Part shown: piece after piece, positions 1-9,143 of the stretch
Layout: every line of letters starts with the position of its first letter
Numbering within the stretch: position 1 is the first letter of the stretch
Source of the DNA: Chloroflexota bacterium
Lineage (GTDB): Bacteria > Chloroflexota > Anaerolineae > Aggregatilineales > Phototrophicaceae
Direction of reading: 5' to 3'
Length of the DNA: 64,000 nt
NCBI GenBank assembly: GCA_028873975.1
Contig: JAPPMO010000101.1
Coordinates: forward strand, 62,001 to 126,000
Notes under the pieces: model-generated
What the model saw: the letters and a program-made list of their open reading frames with translations, nothing else
What the model was told of the DNA's origin: nothing
Database searches by the model: none
Program-made: the position numbers and the translations under genes

Positions 1-122
1 AGGGCGTGACGCGCCAGCTCTGCGGGATCATGGCTGACCGTATAGGTATACTTGCCGGGGAAGATGACGTCGGTATTGACGTCGTCTCCATATTTCCAGA
101 TGCGGTGCGAGTTTGCAGACAT
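1..122 (-). CDS. lysU: homoaconitase small (swivel) subunit, N-terminal part
   Basis: The first 40 codons of a gene that leaves the window on its left edge. The translation contains [17 protein letters not shown], the N-terminal signature of LeuD/LysU-type aconitase swivel subunits, which form the second half of the active site of isopropylmalate dehydratase or homoaconitase. It starts 7 bp after the stop of the large-subunit gene, with AGGGAAG just upstream, so the two subunits are co-transcribed. Homoaconitase rather than isopropylmalate isomerase is inferred only from the neighbouring lysine genes. The rest of the protein cannot be seen. Confidence 0.75.
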   Translation of the reverse strand, partial: MSANSHRIWKYGDDVNTDVIFPGKYTYTVSHDPAELARHA

Positions 123-129
123 GGCTTCC

Positions 130-1419
130 CTATAACAGATCGGCTGGATGAATGATGTGACCGGCGACGCAGCTTGCGGCGACAACCGCTGGATTAGCGA
201 GATAGATCCGCGCCTCAGGTTCGCCCATCCGGCCGCGGAAGTTGCGGTTGGCGCTGCTGACGCAGACCTCGCCCGGCGCCAGCACGCCCATGTGAACCCC
301 CATACAGGGTCCGCAGCCGGGCGTGCCAACGGTCGCGCCGGCATCAATCAAGGCAGCGATATAGCCGGCTGCGCTGGCATCGCGCAGGACCATCGACGAG
401 GCTGGGATGACGAGCAGCCGCGCGCGGATTTTCCGGCCGCGCAAGACCTCCGCGGCGGCGGCGATATCCTCGAGCCTGCCATTGGTACAGGTGCCGATAA
501 AGCCGAGATCAACGGGTATTTCGCCAACTTCTGAAAGCGGCAGAACATTGTCGACGGACTGCGGGCAAGAGATCACGGGTTCAATGCAACCGAGACGGAT
601 GTGATGGTCTTCGGCATAGTCCGCATCGGTATCCGGGTACAGGGCATTGTCCCTAAAGTATGCCAGCCGTTCTCGACAATCATGCGCTCGCGTCCGCCGC
701 ATGATGTTCTCAAGCCAAGCCCAGGTGACGCCGTCAGGCGCGATCCAGGCGTTCTTGGCGCCCATCTCCGCCATCATATTCGTGAGTACAGCCCGCGAAT
801 CGGGAGTCAGGGAGTTTAAGCCGCCGCCATCAAATTCGACAGCTTTGTAGCTTGCGCCTTCCGACGACAATTGTCCGATAAGATGGATAGTCAAGTCCTT
901 GCTCGTAACGCCCGTTTTGAGTTCGCCGGAGAGTCTGATGCGGATGGTCTCTGGAACGCGCAGCCAAAGTTCGCCGGTCGCCCACAGCGCGGCGACCTCG
1001 CTGCGTCCGATGCCGGCGCTGAAGGCGCCCAGCCAGCCGAAATGCGTGCTGTGGCTGTCGGCGCCCAGCAGGGTCAGGCCGGGACCCACCAGTCCCTCTT
1101 CACATAAAACCTGGTGACAGATTCCCCGTCCGACTTCATAGAAATTGCCAATGCCATGTTCGCGAACAAAGCGTCGGACCGCCTGGTGATTCCGGGCATG
1201 GCCAGGGTTCGGCGGCGGTACCGCGTGGTCAAGCGTGATTGCAAGACGTTCCGGGTACTTGACGCGCCGATGCGGAAGCTGCTCGAATAGTTGCGCGATG
1301 GCAGCGGTATTGTCGTGGCTCAGGATCACGTCCGGTTCGATAACAAGGACTTCCCCGGGCTTTGCGGCGCTGCTGCCGCTGGCGCGCGCGAGCAGCTTTT
1401 CCGTTGCTGTCATCGCCAT
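130..1419 (-). CDS. lysT: homoaconitase large subunit (aconitase family)
   Basis: Predicted to convert homocitrate to homoisocitrate through homoaconitate in the aminoadipate route to lysine. With the chosen start it has 429 residues, the usual length for LysT/LeuC-like single-domain subunits. The three 4Fe-4S cysteines are visible: TCTNG (C311) and GCGPC (C369, C372). The [10 protein letters not shown] motif is also present. ATG at 1419 is preferred because GGAAG lies 7 nt upstream. An ATG at 1413 is also possible, and an upstream ATG at 1506 would add 29 unconserved residues and lies inside a palindrome. Isopropylmalate dehydratase is the alternative function; the nearby homocitrate synthase favours homoaconitase. 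Confidence 0.88.
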   Translation of the reverse strand: MAMTATEKLLARASGSSAAKPGEVLVIEPDVILSHDNTAAIAQLFEQLPHRRVKYPERLAITLDHAVPPPNPGHARNHQAVRRFVREHGIGNFYEVGRGICHQVLCEEGLVGPGLTLLGADSHSTHFGWLGAFSAGIGRSEVAALWATGELWLRVPETIRIRLSGELKTGVTSKDLTIHLIGQLSSEGASYKAVEFDGGGLNSLTPDSRAVLTNMMAEMGAKNAWIAPDGVTWAWLENIMRRTRAHDCRERLAYFRDNALYPDTDADYAEDHHIRLGCIEPVISCPQSVDNVLPLSEVGEIPVDLGFIGTCTNGRLEDIAAAAEVLRGRKIRARLLVIPASSMVLRDASAAGYIAALIDAGATVGTPGCGPCMGVHMGVLAPGEVCVSSANRNFRGRMGEPEARIYLANPAVVAASCVAGHIIHPADLL

Positions 1420-1493
1420 GGCGAAGCTTCCATACGCTGTATCTCTTTTCGTTTCAGTCCCGGTCGACTTTAGCCTATCTTGGGAAATCGCCA

Positions 1494-1519
1494 ATACACT
1501 ACCCATTGCGGTAGTGTAT
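1494..1519. promoter_or_regulatory. perfect 10-bp inverted repeat upstream of homoaconitase
   Basis: ATACACTACC and GGTAGTGTAT are separated by 6 nt, a perfect dyad 75 bp upstream of the homoaconitase start. There is no T-run, so it is not an intrinsic terminator. A repressor or activator operator is the simplest reading, but no known regulator family is recognised. The adjoining dispersed repeat begins within a few bases, so it could instead be the outer end of that element. Confidence 0.4.
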
Positions 1520-1523
1520 CCTT

Positions 1524-1648
1524 TTCGGTTGAAACAAAAAGCTTAACCACCGAGGGCACCGAGAATGGGTTGCGAAATAGTCCTATTCTTTGTGTCCTTC
1601 GTGTCTTTGTGGTGAAACTGAATATGGCTCATTTGAATTTCAACCGAA
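1524..1648. repeat. dispersed intergenic repeat, short subfamily with 11-bp inverted ends
   Basis: Bounded by TTCGGTTGAAA (1524-1534) and its exact reverse complement (1638-1648). The interior contains ACCACCGAGGGCACCGAG and, facing it, CTTCGTGTCTTTGTGGTG, the diagnostic words of an intergenic repeat seen several times in this window. One half matches the copy near 39388-39640 in inverted orientation, with near identity over the stretch ending GCTCATTTGAATTTCAA. It has no coding capacity. Confidence 0.6.
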
Positions 1649-1671
1649 TTCAATACATTATCCATTGTTGC

Positions 1672-1700
1672 TTTTGCCTAGAACAAATGTCTGTTACAAT
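1672..1700 (+). promoter_or_regulatory. extended -10 promoter for the MFS gene
   Basis: TGTTACAAT at 1692-1700 is an extended -10 (TGnTACAAT). A weak -35 (TTTTGC) lies 17 nt upstream. It sits 39 bp before the MFS start codon at 1739 and points the right way. Seen by eye only. Confidence 0.4.
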
Positions 1701-1738
1701 AGCTGAGTTTAGCGATTTCTCCCTCACAGGCAGGTCAG

Positions 1739-3028
1739 ATGCTGTCACAAGATCTTCAAGACAAGCTTCGTCACAATGCCCTGGTTAATATCCTCGACGG
1801 CAGCTTCTTCGGACTGAGCGTCGTCGGCTTGGCTTCCTATGTTACCATAGTGCCTTTGTTCTTGTCCTATCTCACCGAATCAACTGCGCTGATCGGTTTT
1901 GTAGCGACCCTCTTTCATATTGGCTGGCAAATACCGCAGTTGCTGACATCGAACTACGTTGCCGGCTTGCGCCGCTTCAAACCCATGGTGCTGGCCATGA
2001 CCCTGCTGGAAAGGGTTCCCTACTTTGGATTGGCGCTCGTCGCCTTTCTGATTCCAACGATCGGCACGGACTTTGCGCTGCTCTTGGCGGTGCTGCTGCT
2101 CGGCTGGCAATCCCTGGGCGGCGGATTCACCGGCACGCCCTGGCAAAGCATGATGAGCAAAATCATGCCCCCGCATCGGCTGGGCACATTTTTTGGCGTG
2201 CAATCGGCTTGCGTCAATCTGTTTGGCGCCGGCGGCGCCTTGCTGGCCAGCTATATTCTCGCGCATCACGATTTCCCGCAGAACTTCTCGATACTGTTTT
2301 TCATTGCCGCTATCAGTCTGGTGGTGTCTTTTGTCTTTTTGGCGCTTACCTATGAGCCGGTCAGTGAGCCAAAGGACATCGGGGCGCGCGTACCCTGGCG
2401 CGATTTCGGCGGGCGTTTGGGCTCGATCCTGCGCGCCGATGACAATTTCCGCTGGTTCTTGATCGCGCGCGCCTTGACCTCCCTTAGTCTGACTGCAGTT
2501 TCATTTTTCACGATTTATGGCATCCGGCGTTATCAGATGACGCCGGAATTCGCCAGCGCCATGACCAGCGTTCTGCTGGTCTCGCATACCTTGAGCAGCA
2601 CCTTGGTCGGCTGGGCTGGAGACCGCTGGAGTCACAGGCGCATTTTGATGCTTGGCAACATGGCGACGGTTTTGACAATTGCGATCGCTTTGCTGGCGCC
2701 GGATGTCACCTGGTTTTACCTGGTATTTGCTTTGACCGGCATTGTCAATACGACGCAGTGGTCGACGATTTTGACGATCACTGTGCAGTTTAGCTCGGCG
2801 GCCGATCGGCCCTTTTACATCGGCATGGCGAATACGCTAATCGCGCCGGTTACGGTTTTTGCGCCCATTATTGGAGGCTGGCTGGTGGACGCAGCCGGCT
2901 TCGAGCTGGTCTTTACGCTGTTCGCATTGGCAGGCTTGTTATCGCTGCTGGTCTACCTCATCGCAATGCGAGATCCGAGTGAATTTGCTCGCCGACCGGA
3001 ACGCGGCAACCTGGTCCTTGGGGATTAG
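1739..3028 (+). CDS. MFS transporter, substrate unknown
   Basis: A 429-residue, very hydrophobic protein with about 12 predicted membrane helices and a cytoplasmic loop near the middle (around EPVSEPKDIGARVPWRDF), typical of the major facilitator superfamily. No substrate signature is recognised. It is the only plus-strand gene inside the lysine region and its last bases overlap the end of the convergent homocitrate synthase gene by 4 bp. The start ATG follows a modest AGGCAGG. A role in lysine or precursor export would be guesswork based on position alone. Confidence 0.8.
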   Translation: MLSQDLQDKLRHNALVNILDGSFFGLSVVGLASYVTIVPLFLSYLTESTALIGFVATLFHIGWQIPQLLTSNYVAGLRRFKPMVLAMTLLERVPYFGLALVAFLIPTIGTDFALLLAVLLLGWQSLGGGFTGTPWQSMMSKIMPPHRLGTFFGVQSACVNLFGAGGALLASYILAHHDFPQNFSILFFIAAISLVVSFVFLALTYEPVSEPKDIGARVPWRDFGGRLGSILRADDNFRWFLIARALTSLSLTAVSFFTIYGIRRYQMTPEFASAMTSVLLVSHTLSSTLVGWAGDRWSHRRILMLGNMATVLTIAIALLAPDVTWFYLVFALTGIVNTTQWSTILTITVQFSSAADRPFYIGMANTLIAPVTVFAPIIGGWLVDAAGFELVFTLFALAGLLSLLVYLIAMRDPSEFARRPERGNLVLGD

Positions 3029-4176
3029 TCTTCCACCGGATGCACGAGTTCGTAGAGCATGTCATCAACATCTTGGATCGTGATTGGACCCAAATCGGCA
3101 AGCGCTTTCACCTGCGTTGTTACCAGCCGCAGCATATCTTCCGGAAGGTCGAGACCGAGTGTCAAAGCGCGGTCGCGGATAGCGTTGCGCCCGACCAGAC
3201 GATGCGCGACATCGATGAATCGGCTCATGCCAAAGTCATCAGGATCAATCGCTTCATAGGTGGTTGGATTCCGCAATACGGCTTTGGTGTGCACGCCGGC
3301 TTTGTGATGAAAGGCTACTTCGCCGGTGATCGGCGTGTTGAAGGGAATCGCGATTCCCAGTTTTTGCGCGACCAGGGCTTCAATCTCCGCCAGCAGCGGC
3401 AAGTCATATTTCTCCACCAATGACTTGTGGCAGGTGTAGAGACGAGCGATCAGGGTCCCCATGGGCGTGATGCCGTTCCTTTCTCCGATCCCCAGCACGG
3501 TGGTATCAATATGCGTCGCCCCGGCTTGCAGGGCGCAAAAGGCGTTGGCTACCGCGCATCCGCTGTCGTTGTGGCCATGAAACTCAATGTCGCAGCCGAC
3601 CACATCGCGCAGATTCGATATGAGGTTATATGTGCTTAGCGGATCAGCAATGCCGACGGTATCGGCGACGCCGACGCGATCAACGCCGGCCAGGTCCATG
3701 GCGCGATAGACGGTCATGACGTCGGCGAAATTGCTGCGGAAAGTATCTTCGGTACTGAAGCGCGTCTCGATGTCTTGCTCGTTTAGGTACTGGATAATTT
3801 TCTGACCGATCTCAATAACTTGATCAAGGCTCTTCCCATGGCTGTATTCGCGCATGTAATTAGAAGTGCCGATATAAACGTCGGCGCCGTCAATACCGCA
3901 GTCGACCGCCAGTTTGGCATCTTCCATATCAGCGCGAATATGCGTGAGCAGCTTGAAGCCACGGGGCATATCGGCCAATGCGCGTATCGCGTCCGCGCTC
4001 TGCGGGCTAGCGACGGGCGTGGAGAGTTCCATATACTCGACGCCGAATCGATCCAGTAAACGGGCGATTTCCTTTTTGTCGTCGATGGTGAAGTGCGTTC
4101 CGCGGAATTGCTCGCCCTCGCGCAGGGTCGAGTCGATGAAATGAAAATCTTGAACGGGCGCGTTTCTGTTGCGCAT
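3025..4176 (-). CDS. lysS: homocitrate synthase
   Basis: Condenses acetyl-CoA with 2-oxoglutarate, the first committed step of the aminoadipate lysine pathway. This 383-residue DRE-TIM protein shows IDSTLREGEQF (14-24) with the catalytic Arg, EFHGHND (198-204) with the metal-binding His pair, GIGERNG (229-235), and a VASPQS segment as in Thermus homocitrate synthase. The C-terminal part carries the HKAGVHTKAV segment of the regulatory-side subdomain. It is the last gene of the lysW operon, 18 nt after lysK, with AAGGAG 5 nt before its ATG. Isopropylmalate or citramalate synthase is unlikely given STEDTFRS and the context. Confidence 0.93.
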   Translation of the reverse strand: MRNRNAPVQDFHFIDSTLREGEQFRGTHFTIDDKKEIARLLDRFGVEYMELSTPVASPQSADAIRALADMPRGFKLLTHIRADMEDAKLAVDCGIDGADVYIGTSNYMREYSHGKSLDQVIEIGQKIIQYLNEQDIETRFSTEDTFRSNFADVMTVYRAMDLAGVDRVGVADTVGIADPLSTYNLISNLRDVVGCDIEFHGHNDSGCAVANAFCALQAGATHIDTTVLGIGERNGITPMGTLIARLYTCHKSLVEKYDLPLLAEIEALVAQKLGIAIPFNTPITGEVAFHHKAGVHTKAVLRNPTTYEAIDPDDFGMSRFIDVAHRLVGRNAIRDRALTLGLDLPEDMLRLVTTQVKALADLGPITIQDVDDMLYELVHPVED

Positions 4177-4194
4177 AAGACTCCTTATTGCCAG

Positions 4195-5247
4195 CTAGAG
4201 GGTCTCCAGGACTGTGGTGAGAACATCAATCGCAAGCAGGTACTCATCCAGGTTGATATGTTCATCCGGCGTATGGTCGAGCGCGGAATCACCGGGTCCG
4301 TAGGCGACAATGGGGCAGCCCCAGCCTGGACCGGCGATATTCATGTCCGATGTGCCGGTCTTGTACAAAAAGCGCGGCGAACCGCCGCTGGCGCGAATCG
4401 CTCGGCGAAATACCCGGCTTAAGGCGCTGTTTTTGTCCGCGGTGTATGCTCGCTCGGCGCAGCGCGTGCGGATAGTCGCGCCCTCAACGGTCTCCAGCAT
4501 CTCGGCCGCTTCGCTGGGATCAAGGCCCGGCGGCAGACGGAAGCCGATAGTCATTTCGGCGACCCCGTTAACGCCATCTTGATAAGTGCGGACATCACGG
4601 AGCGATACATCCAGGCGGGCGAAGATCGAGTCGATGGTCCGATTGTGTTCCTCTGCGCGACTTTGCAGATGCAGCCAGTAGTCGACGGCGCGTTCCGCGG
4701 GGCTTGGCGCTGCGCCCGCGCTGTGGGCCAGCCCGCCTTCCCAGCGCCAATCCGCCAGCAGCCGCCCTTTATAACCCAGCGTAATGCGATCCCAGCGCGA
4801 CGGCTCGCCAATGACGCAGCAGGCTGGTCGATAATTCGCTACGATATGACGCGCGCCTTTGCTGGTCGCCGCTTCTTCTTCCACAGCGCCCACCACGATG
4901 ACGCGGGCGTCGTCGCGGAGCCGGGCGCGCCCCGCGGCAACGGCAAAGGCAGCCAAGGGTCCTTTAGCGTCAACCGATCCTCGACCGTAAAGCAGCCGAC
5001 CCTTGACCTGAACGGGCGGGAATCCCCTGAAAGTGTCGATATGACCGAGCAGAATAAGGTCTGATTCGCCCGTGCCGACGACGCCTACCGCGTTGCCGGC
5101 TTCATCAACAAAGGCTTCGTCATAGCCAGCGGCGCGCATCCATTGGACCAGAAAAGCCGCAGCCTCTGCCTCTTCGCGCGAGGGGCTGGCGATGGCGACC
5201 AGTTCGCGCAGCAGCTCTTCCGCCGCGCCGGGAGAGATTGTGGTCAT
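4195..5247 (-). CDS. lysK: [LysW]-lysine hydrolase (M20 family)
   Basis: Releases lysine from the LysW carrier in the last step of the pathway. The 350-residue M20 metallopeptidase has GHIDTF (H69, D71), GRGSVDAKG with the bridging Asp at D93, and the general-base glutamates in VEEEAA (123-125), plus the GTSDMN segment typical of LysK/ArgE-like enzymes. It begins 3 nt after lysJ, so it is translated in series with it. ArgE or succinyl-diaminopimelate desuccinylase are family alternatives, but the complete LysW gene set around it decides the role. Confidence 0.92.
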   Translation of the reverse strand: MTTISPGAAEELLRELVAIASPSREEAEAAAFLVQWMRAAGYDEAFVDEAGNAVGVVGTGESDLILLGHIDTFRGFPPVQVKGRLLYGRGSVDAKGPLAAFAVAAGRARLRDDARVIVVGAVEEEAATSKGARHIVANYRPACCVIGEPSRWDRITLGYKGRLLADWRWEGGLAHSAGAAPSPAERAVDYWLHLQSRAEEHNRTIDSIFARLDVSLRDVRTYQDGVNGVAEMTIGFRLPPGLDPSEAAEMLETVEGATIRTRCAERAYTADKNSALSRVFRRAIRASGGSPRFLYKTGTSDMNIAGPGWGCPIVAYGPGDSALDHTPDEHINLDEYLLAIDVLTTVLETL

Positions 5248-5250
5248 GGC

Positions 5251-6417
5251 TTAGTCCAAAACCTCGGCGATCGCAGCCGCAATGACTTGCAGCTGCTCGC
5301 GCGTGATGATAAGCGGAGGCAAGAGACGCAGCGTGTTTAAGCCCGCTGGCAACGCGAGGATTCCAGCATCTTGCAGCGCCCGAAGCACCGGCGTGACGCG
5401 GCCGCGCAACTCCAGCCCAAGCATCAGACCGCGTCCACGGACCTCGCGTACCGAGTTGAGCTCGAGCGCGCGCAAGCGCTCGGCGAACCAGGTTCCATTG
5501 ACCGCCGCCCCCTTTACCAGGCTTTGATCCCGCAGCGTCGTCAAGGTAGCGATTGCCGCCGCGCAGACCAGCGGATTCCCGCCGAAGGTGCTGCCATGCG
5601 AGGCGCGATCAATGGGACCGTGCGCCGCGCGCCAACTGACGACGCCCATGGGCAAGCCGCCGCCAATCGCTTTGGCTATGGCGACGATATCGGGCGTGAT
5701 ATCGGCATGTTCAAAGCCGAACCAACGCCCGGTCCGTCCCAATCCGGTTTGAATCTCGTCAAGGACGAGCATGGCGCCGCTGCGGTCGCAGGCGTCGCGC
5801 AAAGCTTGCAGGTATTCGCCCCTGGCCGGATGCACCCCGCCTTCGCCTTGCACTGCCTCGGCCACAACCGCCGCCGTATCTTCCGAGATTGCTTGCCGCG
5901 CGGCTTCTATGTCGTTATAGGGAATGTGAGTCACAGATGGCAGCCAGGCTTGAAATGGCTTGCGATATTTCGGCGTCCAGGTCATAGAGAGAGCGCCGGT
6001 GGTCCGGCCGTGAAAAGCGCGTTTGGCGGCGACAATGCCATCGCGTCCCGTCAGCAACTTCGCCACTTTCAGCGCCCCTTCAATCGCTTCTGCGCCGCTA
6101 TTGCAGAGAAAAAAGCGATTCAAATCGGCCGGCATAATGCCCGACAACAAGTCATAGAACTCAGCGCGACGATCGTTGTAAAAGGATTCGTGGCAAGTAA
6201 TCAGTCGCCCCGCTTGCTCGGTGATTGCTCCCAGCACTGCTGGATGACTGTGACCCAGCGCCGCCACGCCCTGGCCGCTTGTGGCGTCAAGGTAACGATT
6301 GCCGATCTCGTCATAGACATAGACACCCTGGCCGCGCACGAGCGCGGTGGGCCTTTTGCCGTAGGCGCCCGAGCCGTAGGTATCTTCCAAGTCGAAAAGT
6401 CTGCCCGCGTCGATCAT
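5251..6417 (-). CDS. lysJ: [LysW]-aminoadipate semialdehyde transaminase
   Basis: A PLP-dependent class III aminotransferase, 388 residues from ATG 6417, acting on LysW-bound aminoadipate semialdehyde. It shows CNSGAEAIEGALK, FHGRTTGAL, VVAEAVQGEGG, LDEIQTGLGRTG, and the PLP-lysine segment AIAKAIGGGLPMG. The start is fixed by the ATGA overlap with the lysZ stop; an in-frame extension upstream is proline/arginine-rich and lies inside lysZ, so it is not real. A second, arginine-type homologue (argD) is present at 47 kb, which supports specialisation of this copy for lysine. Confidence 0.93.
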   Translation of the reverse strand: MIDAGRLFDLEDTYGSGAYGKRPTALVRGQGVYVYDEIGNRYLDATSGQGVAALGHSHPAVLGAITEQAGRLITCHESFYNDRRAEFYDLLSGIMPADLNRFFLCNSGAEAIEGALKVAKLLTGRDGIVAAKRAFHGRTTGALSMTWTPKYRKPFQAWLPSVTHIPYNDIEAARQAISEDTAAVVAEAVQGEGGVHPARGEYLQALRDACDRSGAMLVLDEIQTGLGRTGRWFGFEHADITPDIVAIAKAIGGGLPMGVVSWRAAHGPIDRASHGSTFGGNPLVCAAAIATLTTLRDQSLVKGAAVNGTWFAERLRALELNSVREVRGRGLMLGLELRGRVTPVLRALQDAGILALPAGLNTLRLLPPLIITREQLQVIAAAIAEVLD

Positions 6418-7235
6418 GCTCCAAACCTTGTTCCTGCGCCAGCTAGCGCTTTTGATACCGGCTGGGGGACGCGGCCGTCGGCGATGATAACCTGACTTAC
6501 GCCGCCGTCCAGCGCCTCTCGAGCCGCTATTATTTTGCGTTTCATGCGTCCCTGCGCCCATGCTTCCGCGCTGTTAATCTGCGAAGGCGCCACTGCCGAG
6601 ACGAAGGATGATTCGTCTGGGAACTCGCGATACAAACCTTTGACATTGCTGAGGATAACAAGCGTATCGGCAGCCAGCGCCACCGCGGCGGCTGCGCCGG
6701 CGCGGTCGCCGTCGACATTGAGCAGACCATCATCGCCCCTCGCCATTGGCGGCAACACGGGTACCTGTCCCTCATCTAAGGCGCTTTGCAGGACGTCGCC
6801 GCGCAGGGATTGTATCGACCCGCTGCAATCATCGCGCACGATACGAACGCGCCCATTGACGACAGCGCGGATCGTTTTTTTGCGCTTGCCGCTGATCACC
6901 ACATTGTTTCCCGACAGGCTCAGCGCATTCACCCCCCGTTGGCGCAGGGCAGATACAACGCGTTGATTCGCCGTTTCAGACGCGCGGACATAGATATCGC
7001 GCACAGGGGGCGGCGTGTAGCGAGAACTATGGCCGGACGGCGATGTCAGCGATTGCACTTCGATACCCAGGTCCTGGCACATTTGATCCATAATCGCGCT
7101 GACGCCATGAACCACAACCAGGGCGCGCCCCCCGGCAATCAGAGCCAGATCGTCGCAAGTCGCGGGCAGGTCCAAGCCCGCGCCGCCGCCGATTTTGACA
7201 ACCAGCAATTTATCACGAGTCATCTTTGCGCTCAT
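6414..7235 (-). CDS. lysZ: [LysW]-aminoadipate 6-kinase
   Basis: An amino-acid kinase family protein of 273 residues that phosphorylates the aminoadipate side-chain carboxylate held on LysW. Visible are the N-terminal VVKIGGG phosphate-binding segment, the LSLSGNN stretch, and the LNVDGDRAGAAAAVALAADTL region equivalent to the NADxxA region of ArgB. ATG 7235 is 2 nt downstream of the lysY stop; an ATG at 7223 is also possible. The gene ends in an ATGA overlap with lysJ. The N-acetylglutamate kinase of the arginine route is encoded separately at 46.2 kb. Confidence 0.92.
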   Translation of the reverse strand: MSAKMTRDKLLVVKIGGGAGLDLPATCDDLALIAGGRALVVVHGVSAIMDQMCQDLGIEVQSLTSPSGHSSRYTPPPVRDIYVRASETANQRVVSALRQRGVNALSLSGNNVVISGKRKKTIRAVVNGRVRIVRDDCSGSIQSLRGDVLQSALDEGQVPVLPPMARGDDGLLNVDGDRAGAAAAVALAADTLVILSNVKGLYREFPDESSFVSAVAPSQINSAEAWAQGRMKRKIIAAREALDGGVSQVIIADGRVPQPVSKALAGAGTRFGA

Positions 7236-7237
7236 CT

Positions 7238-8263
7238 CTATGGATAGAGACCCGGGAATGTCAATCCCGCAGTTTCGTCGAGTTCAAACATAAGATTCAT
7301 GCACTGGACGGCACTGCCCGCGGCGCCCTTTCCCAAATTGTCCAAAGCCGCGACCACCACCAGATGCCTTCCGTCCCTGTCCAGCTCAAAGCCGATATCG
7401 CAGAAATTGCTGCCGGCAACCACCCGCGGTTCCGGCAAGCGGTGCAATCCGGTTTTGCCGCTGACCAAGCGCACAAAGGGCTCGTCGCGATATCGAGCGC
7501 GATACAGCTTCCAGATGTCGCGCTCGACCTGCGGCTCGCTCAGATAACAGTGCGCCAAGAGGTGCGCGCCGCGAACCATCTCGATGGCGGTAACGGCGAA
7601 GTTAATTGGGAGGTCCGCGCCCAGCACCAGTTCAACCTCGCCCTTGTGCCGATGCCCTGTCGCTTTATAAGTACGTACGGCGCCGCTTCGGATCGGATGA
7701 TGAGACCCGGCGTTGGCTCTGTTCCCGCCTTCGGATGATCCCACTTTGATCTCGACCGCCGCGCGTTCCAGCAGGCCCGCATGCACAAGCGGCAAGAGAG
7801 CCAGGTTAATGACGGTGGCGTTGCAGCCCACGCCGCTGACGAAATTCGCCCCAATCACGCTGTCCCGGAATACCTCCGGCAATCCATAAACGAAACGGTT
7901 CAGCCAGCGCGGCGCGGGATGATCTTCGCCGTACCAACGCTGATAACCAGCCGAACAGTCAAGGCGGAAATCGGCCGAGAGATCGAGAAGTTTTGGCGCT
8001 AGCGCGGCGAAATGATCGATTTGACGGGCGGCAGTGCCGTGCGGCATCGCCAAAAAGAGCATATCGCAAGCTTCCAGGCTGTCGGGATGGCTAAACTTCA
8101 ACCTGGATACATCGCGAAGATTGGGATGCGCGCTGTGAATGTAGCGGCCGGCCTGCTCGCGGCTGGTAACCTGCCGCAGCTCGACTTCGGGATGAAAATG
8201 CAACAGACGCAGCAGCTCCCCGCCTGTATAGCCGCTGCCGCCGACGATGCTCGCTTGAATCAC
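7238..8263 (-). CDS. lysY: [LysW]-aminoadipyl 6-phosphate reductase
   Basis: An NADPH-dependent reductase of the ArgC/aspartate-semialdehyde dehydrogenase type, 341 residues. GGSGYTGGE (8-16) is the dinucleotide-binding loop and VSGVGCNAT carries the catalytic Cys (C147). SEGGNRANAGSHHPIR distinguishes it from ordinary ArgC, whose equivalent region in the window's own argC reads SGVTGAGRKPS. Its ATG overlaps the lysX stop (ATGA). The product is LysW-aminoadipate semialdehyde, the lysJ substrate. Confidence 0.93.
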   Translation of the reverse strand: MIQASIVGGSGYTGGELLRLLHFHPEVELRQVTSREQAGRYIHSAHPNLRDVSRLKFSHPDSLEACDMLFLAMPHGTAARQIDHFAALAPKLLDLSADFRLDCSAGYQRWYGEDHPAPRWLNRFVYGLPEVFRDSVIGANFVSGVGCNATVINLALLPLVHAGLLERAAVEIKVGSSEGGNRANAGSHHPIRSGAVRTYKATGHRHKGEVELVLGADLPINFAVTAIEMVRGAHLLAHCYLSEPQVERDIWKLYRARYRDEPFVRLVSGKTGLHRLPEPRVVAGSNFCDIGFELDRDGRHLVVVAALDNLGKGAAGSAVQCMNLMFELDETAGLTFPGLYP

Positions 8264-9138
8264 GCGACCACTCCTACTTCTCCGATAACAAAGTCGATGA
8301 CTTCCTGGGCGATGTCCACGCCTGTCGGTTTGCTGCTATTGCGGAATTCCATCGTATGGTTGATTTCGTTGACGACGAAGTTGCCCCCCGCGTCTTCCAG
8401 CAAGTCGATAGCCAGGATGCCGCCCCCAACGGCCTCCGCCGCGCGGACGCAGATCTCGTTTAGGCTCTCGGTCACGGGGCAGTTGGAGGCCAAGCCGCCG
8501 CGAGCGGTATTGGTGATCCAGTGGTTGGACGCGCGGTAGATGGCGGCGATGGTGCGATTGCCCACCACAAATGCGCGTATATCGCGGCCCGGTTTGTCGA
8601 CGTATTCCTGCACGTAATAGATGTGGTGGTTGTAGCCGCCCAAAGTCTGTCGATGTTCCAGGATGGCCTCTGCGCTGTCTCTGTTGTGCACGCGCGCCAG
8701 CAGACGGCCCCAGGACCCGGTTACGGGTTTCAAAACGGCTGGGTATTCAACCATCTCTATGGCTTGCATCGCGCTTTCCGGCGTGAATGCGACGCGCGTA
8801 TGCGGCCGCGGGACGCCGTGCAGCGTGAGCGCGATGCTGGTCCGCAGCTTGTCCCCGCAGATGGCGGCGGTCTCGTAAGTATTGAAGCTGCGCAGCCCCC
8901 AACTATTGAGTATGGCCAGCGCGTACATCCCTCGCGACGTGCTGACGCAGCGCTCGAATACCAGGTCGTATTCGCGCCAGGCGATGCCGCTTGGCGCCAA
9001 TTGCTGCGGTCCTTCCGAGATATTGAAGTTGAGCTCGCGGTCGAGGATGATATCCGGACTGATATCGCGATTGTTGAATGCCGCGAGTATCAGCTTCTCT
9101 TCGGCGCGTATATGGGTGACAAGCAGGGCAACACGCAT
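8260..9138 (-). CDS. lysX: alpha-aminoadipate-LysW ligase (ATP-grasp)
   Basis: An ATP-grasp ligase of the RimK/LysX family, 292 residues, that joins aminoadipate to the C-terminal Glu of LysW. The C-terminal half reads NTARGGLASNCPVTE, then AVGGGILAIDLLED and VNEINHTMEFRNS, very close to what I recall of Thermus LysX. It lies 5 nt after lysW, the carrier it modifies. Since a complete acetylated arginine set is encoded elsewhere in the window, aminoadipate is the expected substrate, though dual use with glutamate cannot be excluded by reading. Confidence 0.94.
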   Translation of the reverse strand: MRVALLVTHIRAEEKLILAAFNNRDISPDIILDRELNFNISEGPQQLAPSGIAWREYDLVFERCVSTSRGMYALAILNSWGLRSFNTYETAAICGDKLRTSIALTLHGVPRPHTRVAFTPESAMQAIEMVEYPAVLKPVTGSWGRLLARVHNRDSAEAILEHRQTLGGYNHHIYYVQEYVDKPGRDIRAFVVGNRTIAAIYRASNHWITNTARGGLASNCPVTESLNEICVRAAEAVGGGILAIDLLEDAGGNFVVNEINHTMEFRNSSKPTGVDIAQEVIDFVIGEVGVVA

Positions 9139-9143
9139 GATCG

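Noticed and set aside
1420..1506. 29-residue N-terminal extension of homoaconitase
   Set aside because: Not conserved in the family as I know it, overlaps the palindrome, and the ATG at 1419 has a better ribosome-binding site.
5371..6495. 374-codon plus-strand open frame opposite lysJ
   Set aside because: Antisense shadow of a GC-rich conserved gene; low-complexity composition and no motifs.
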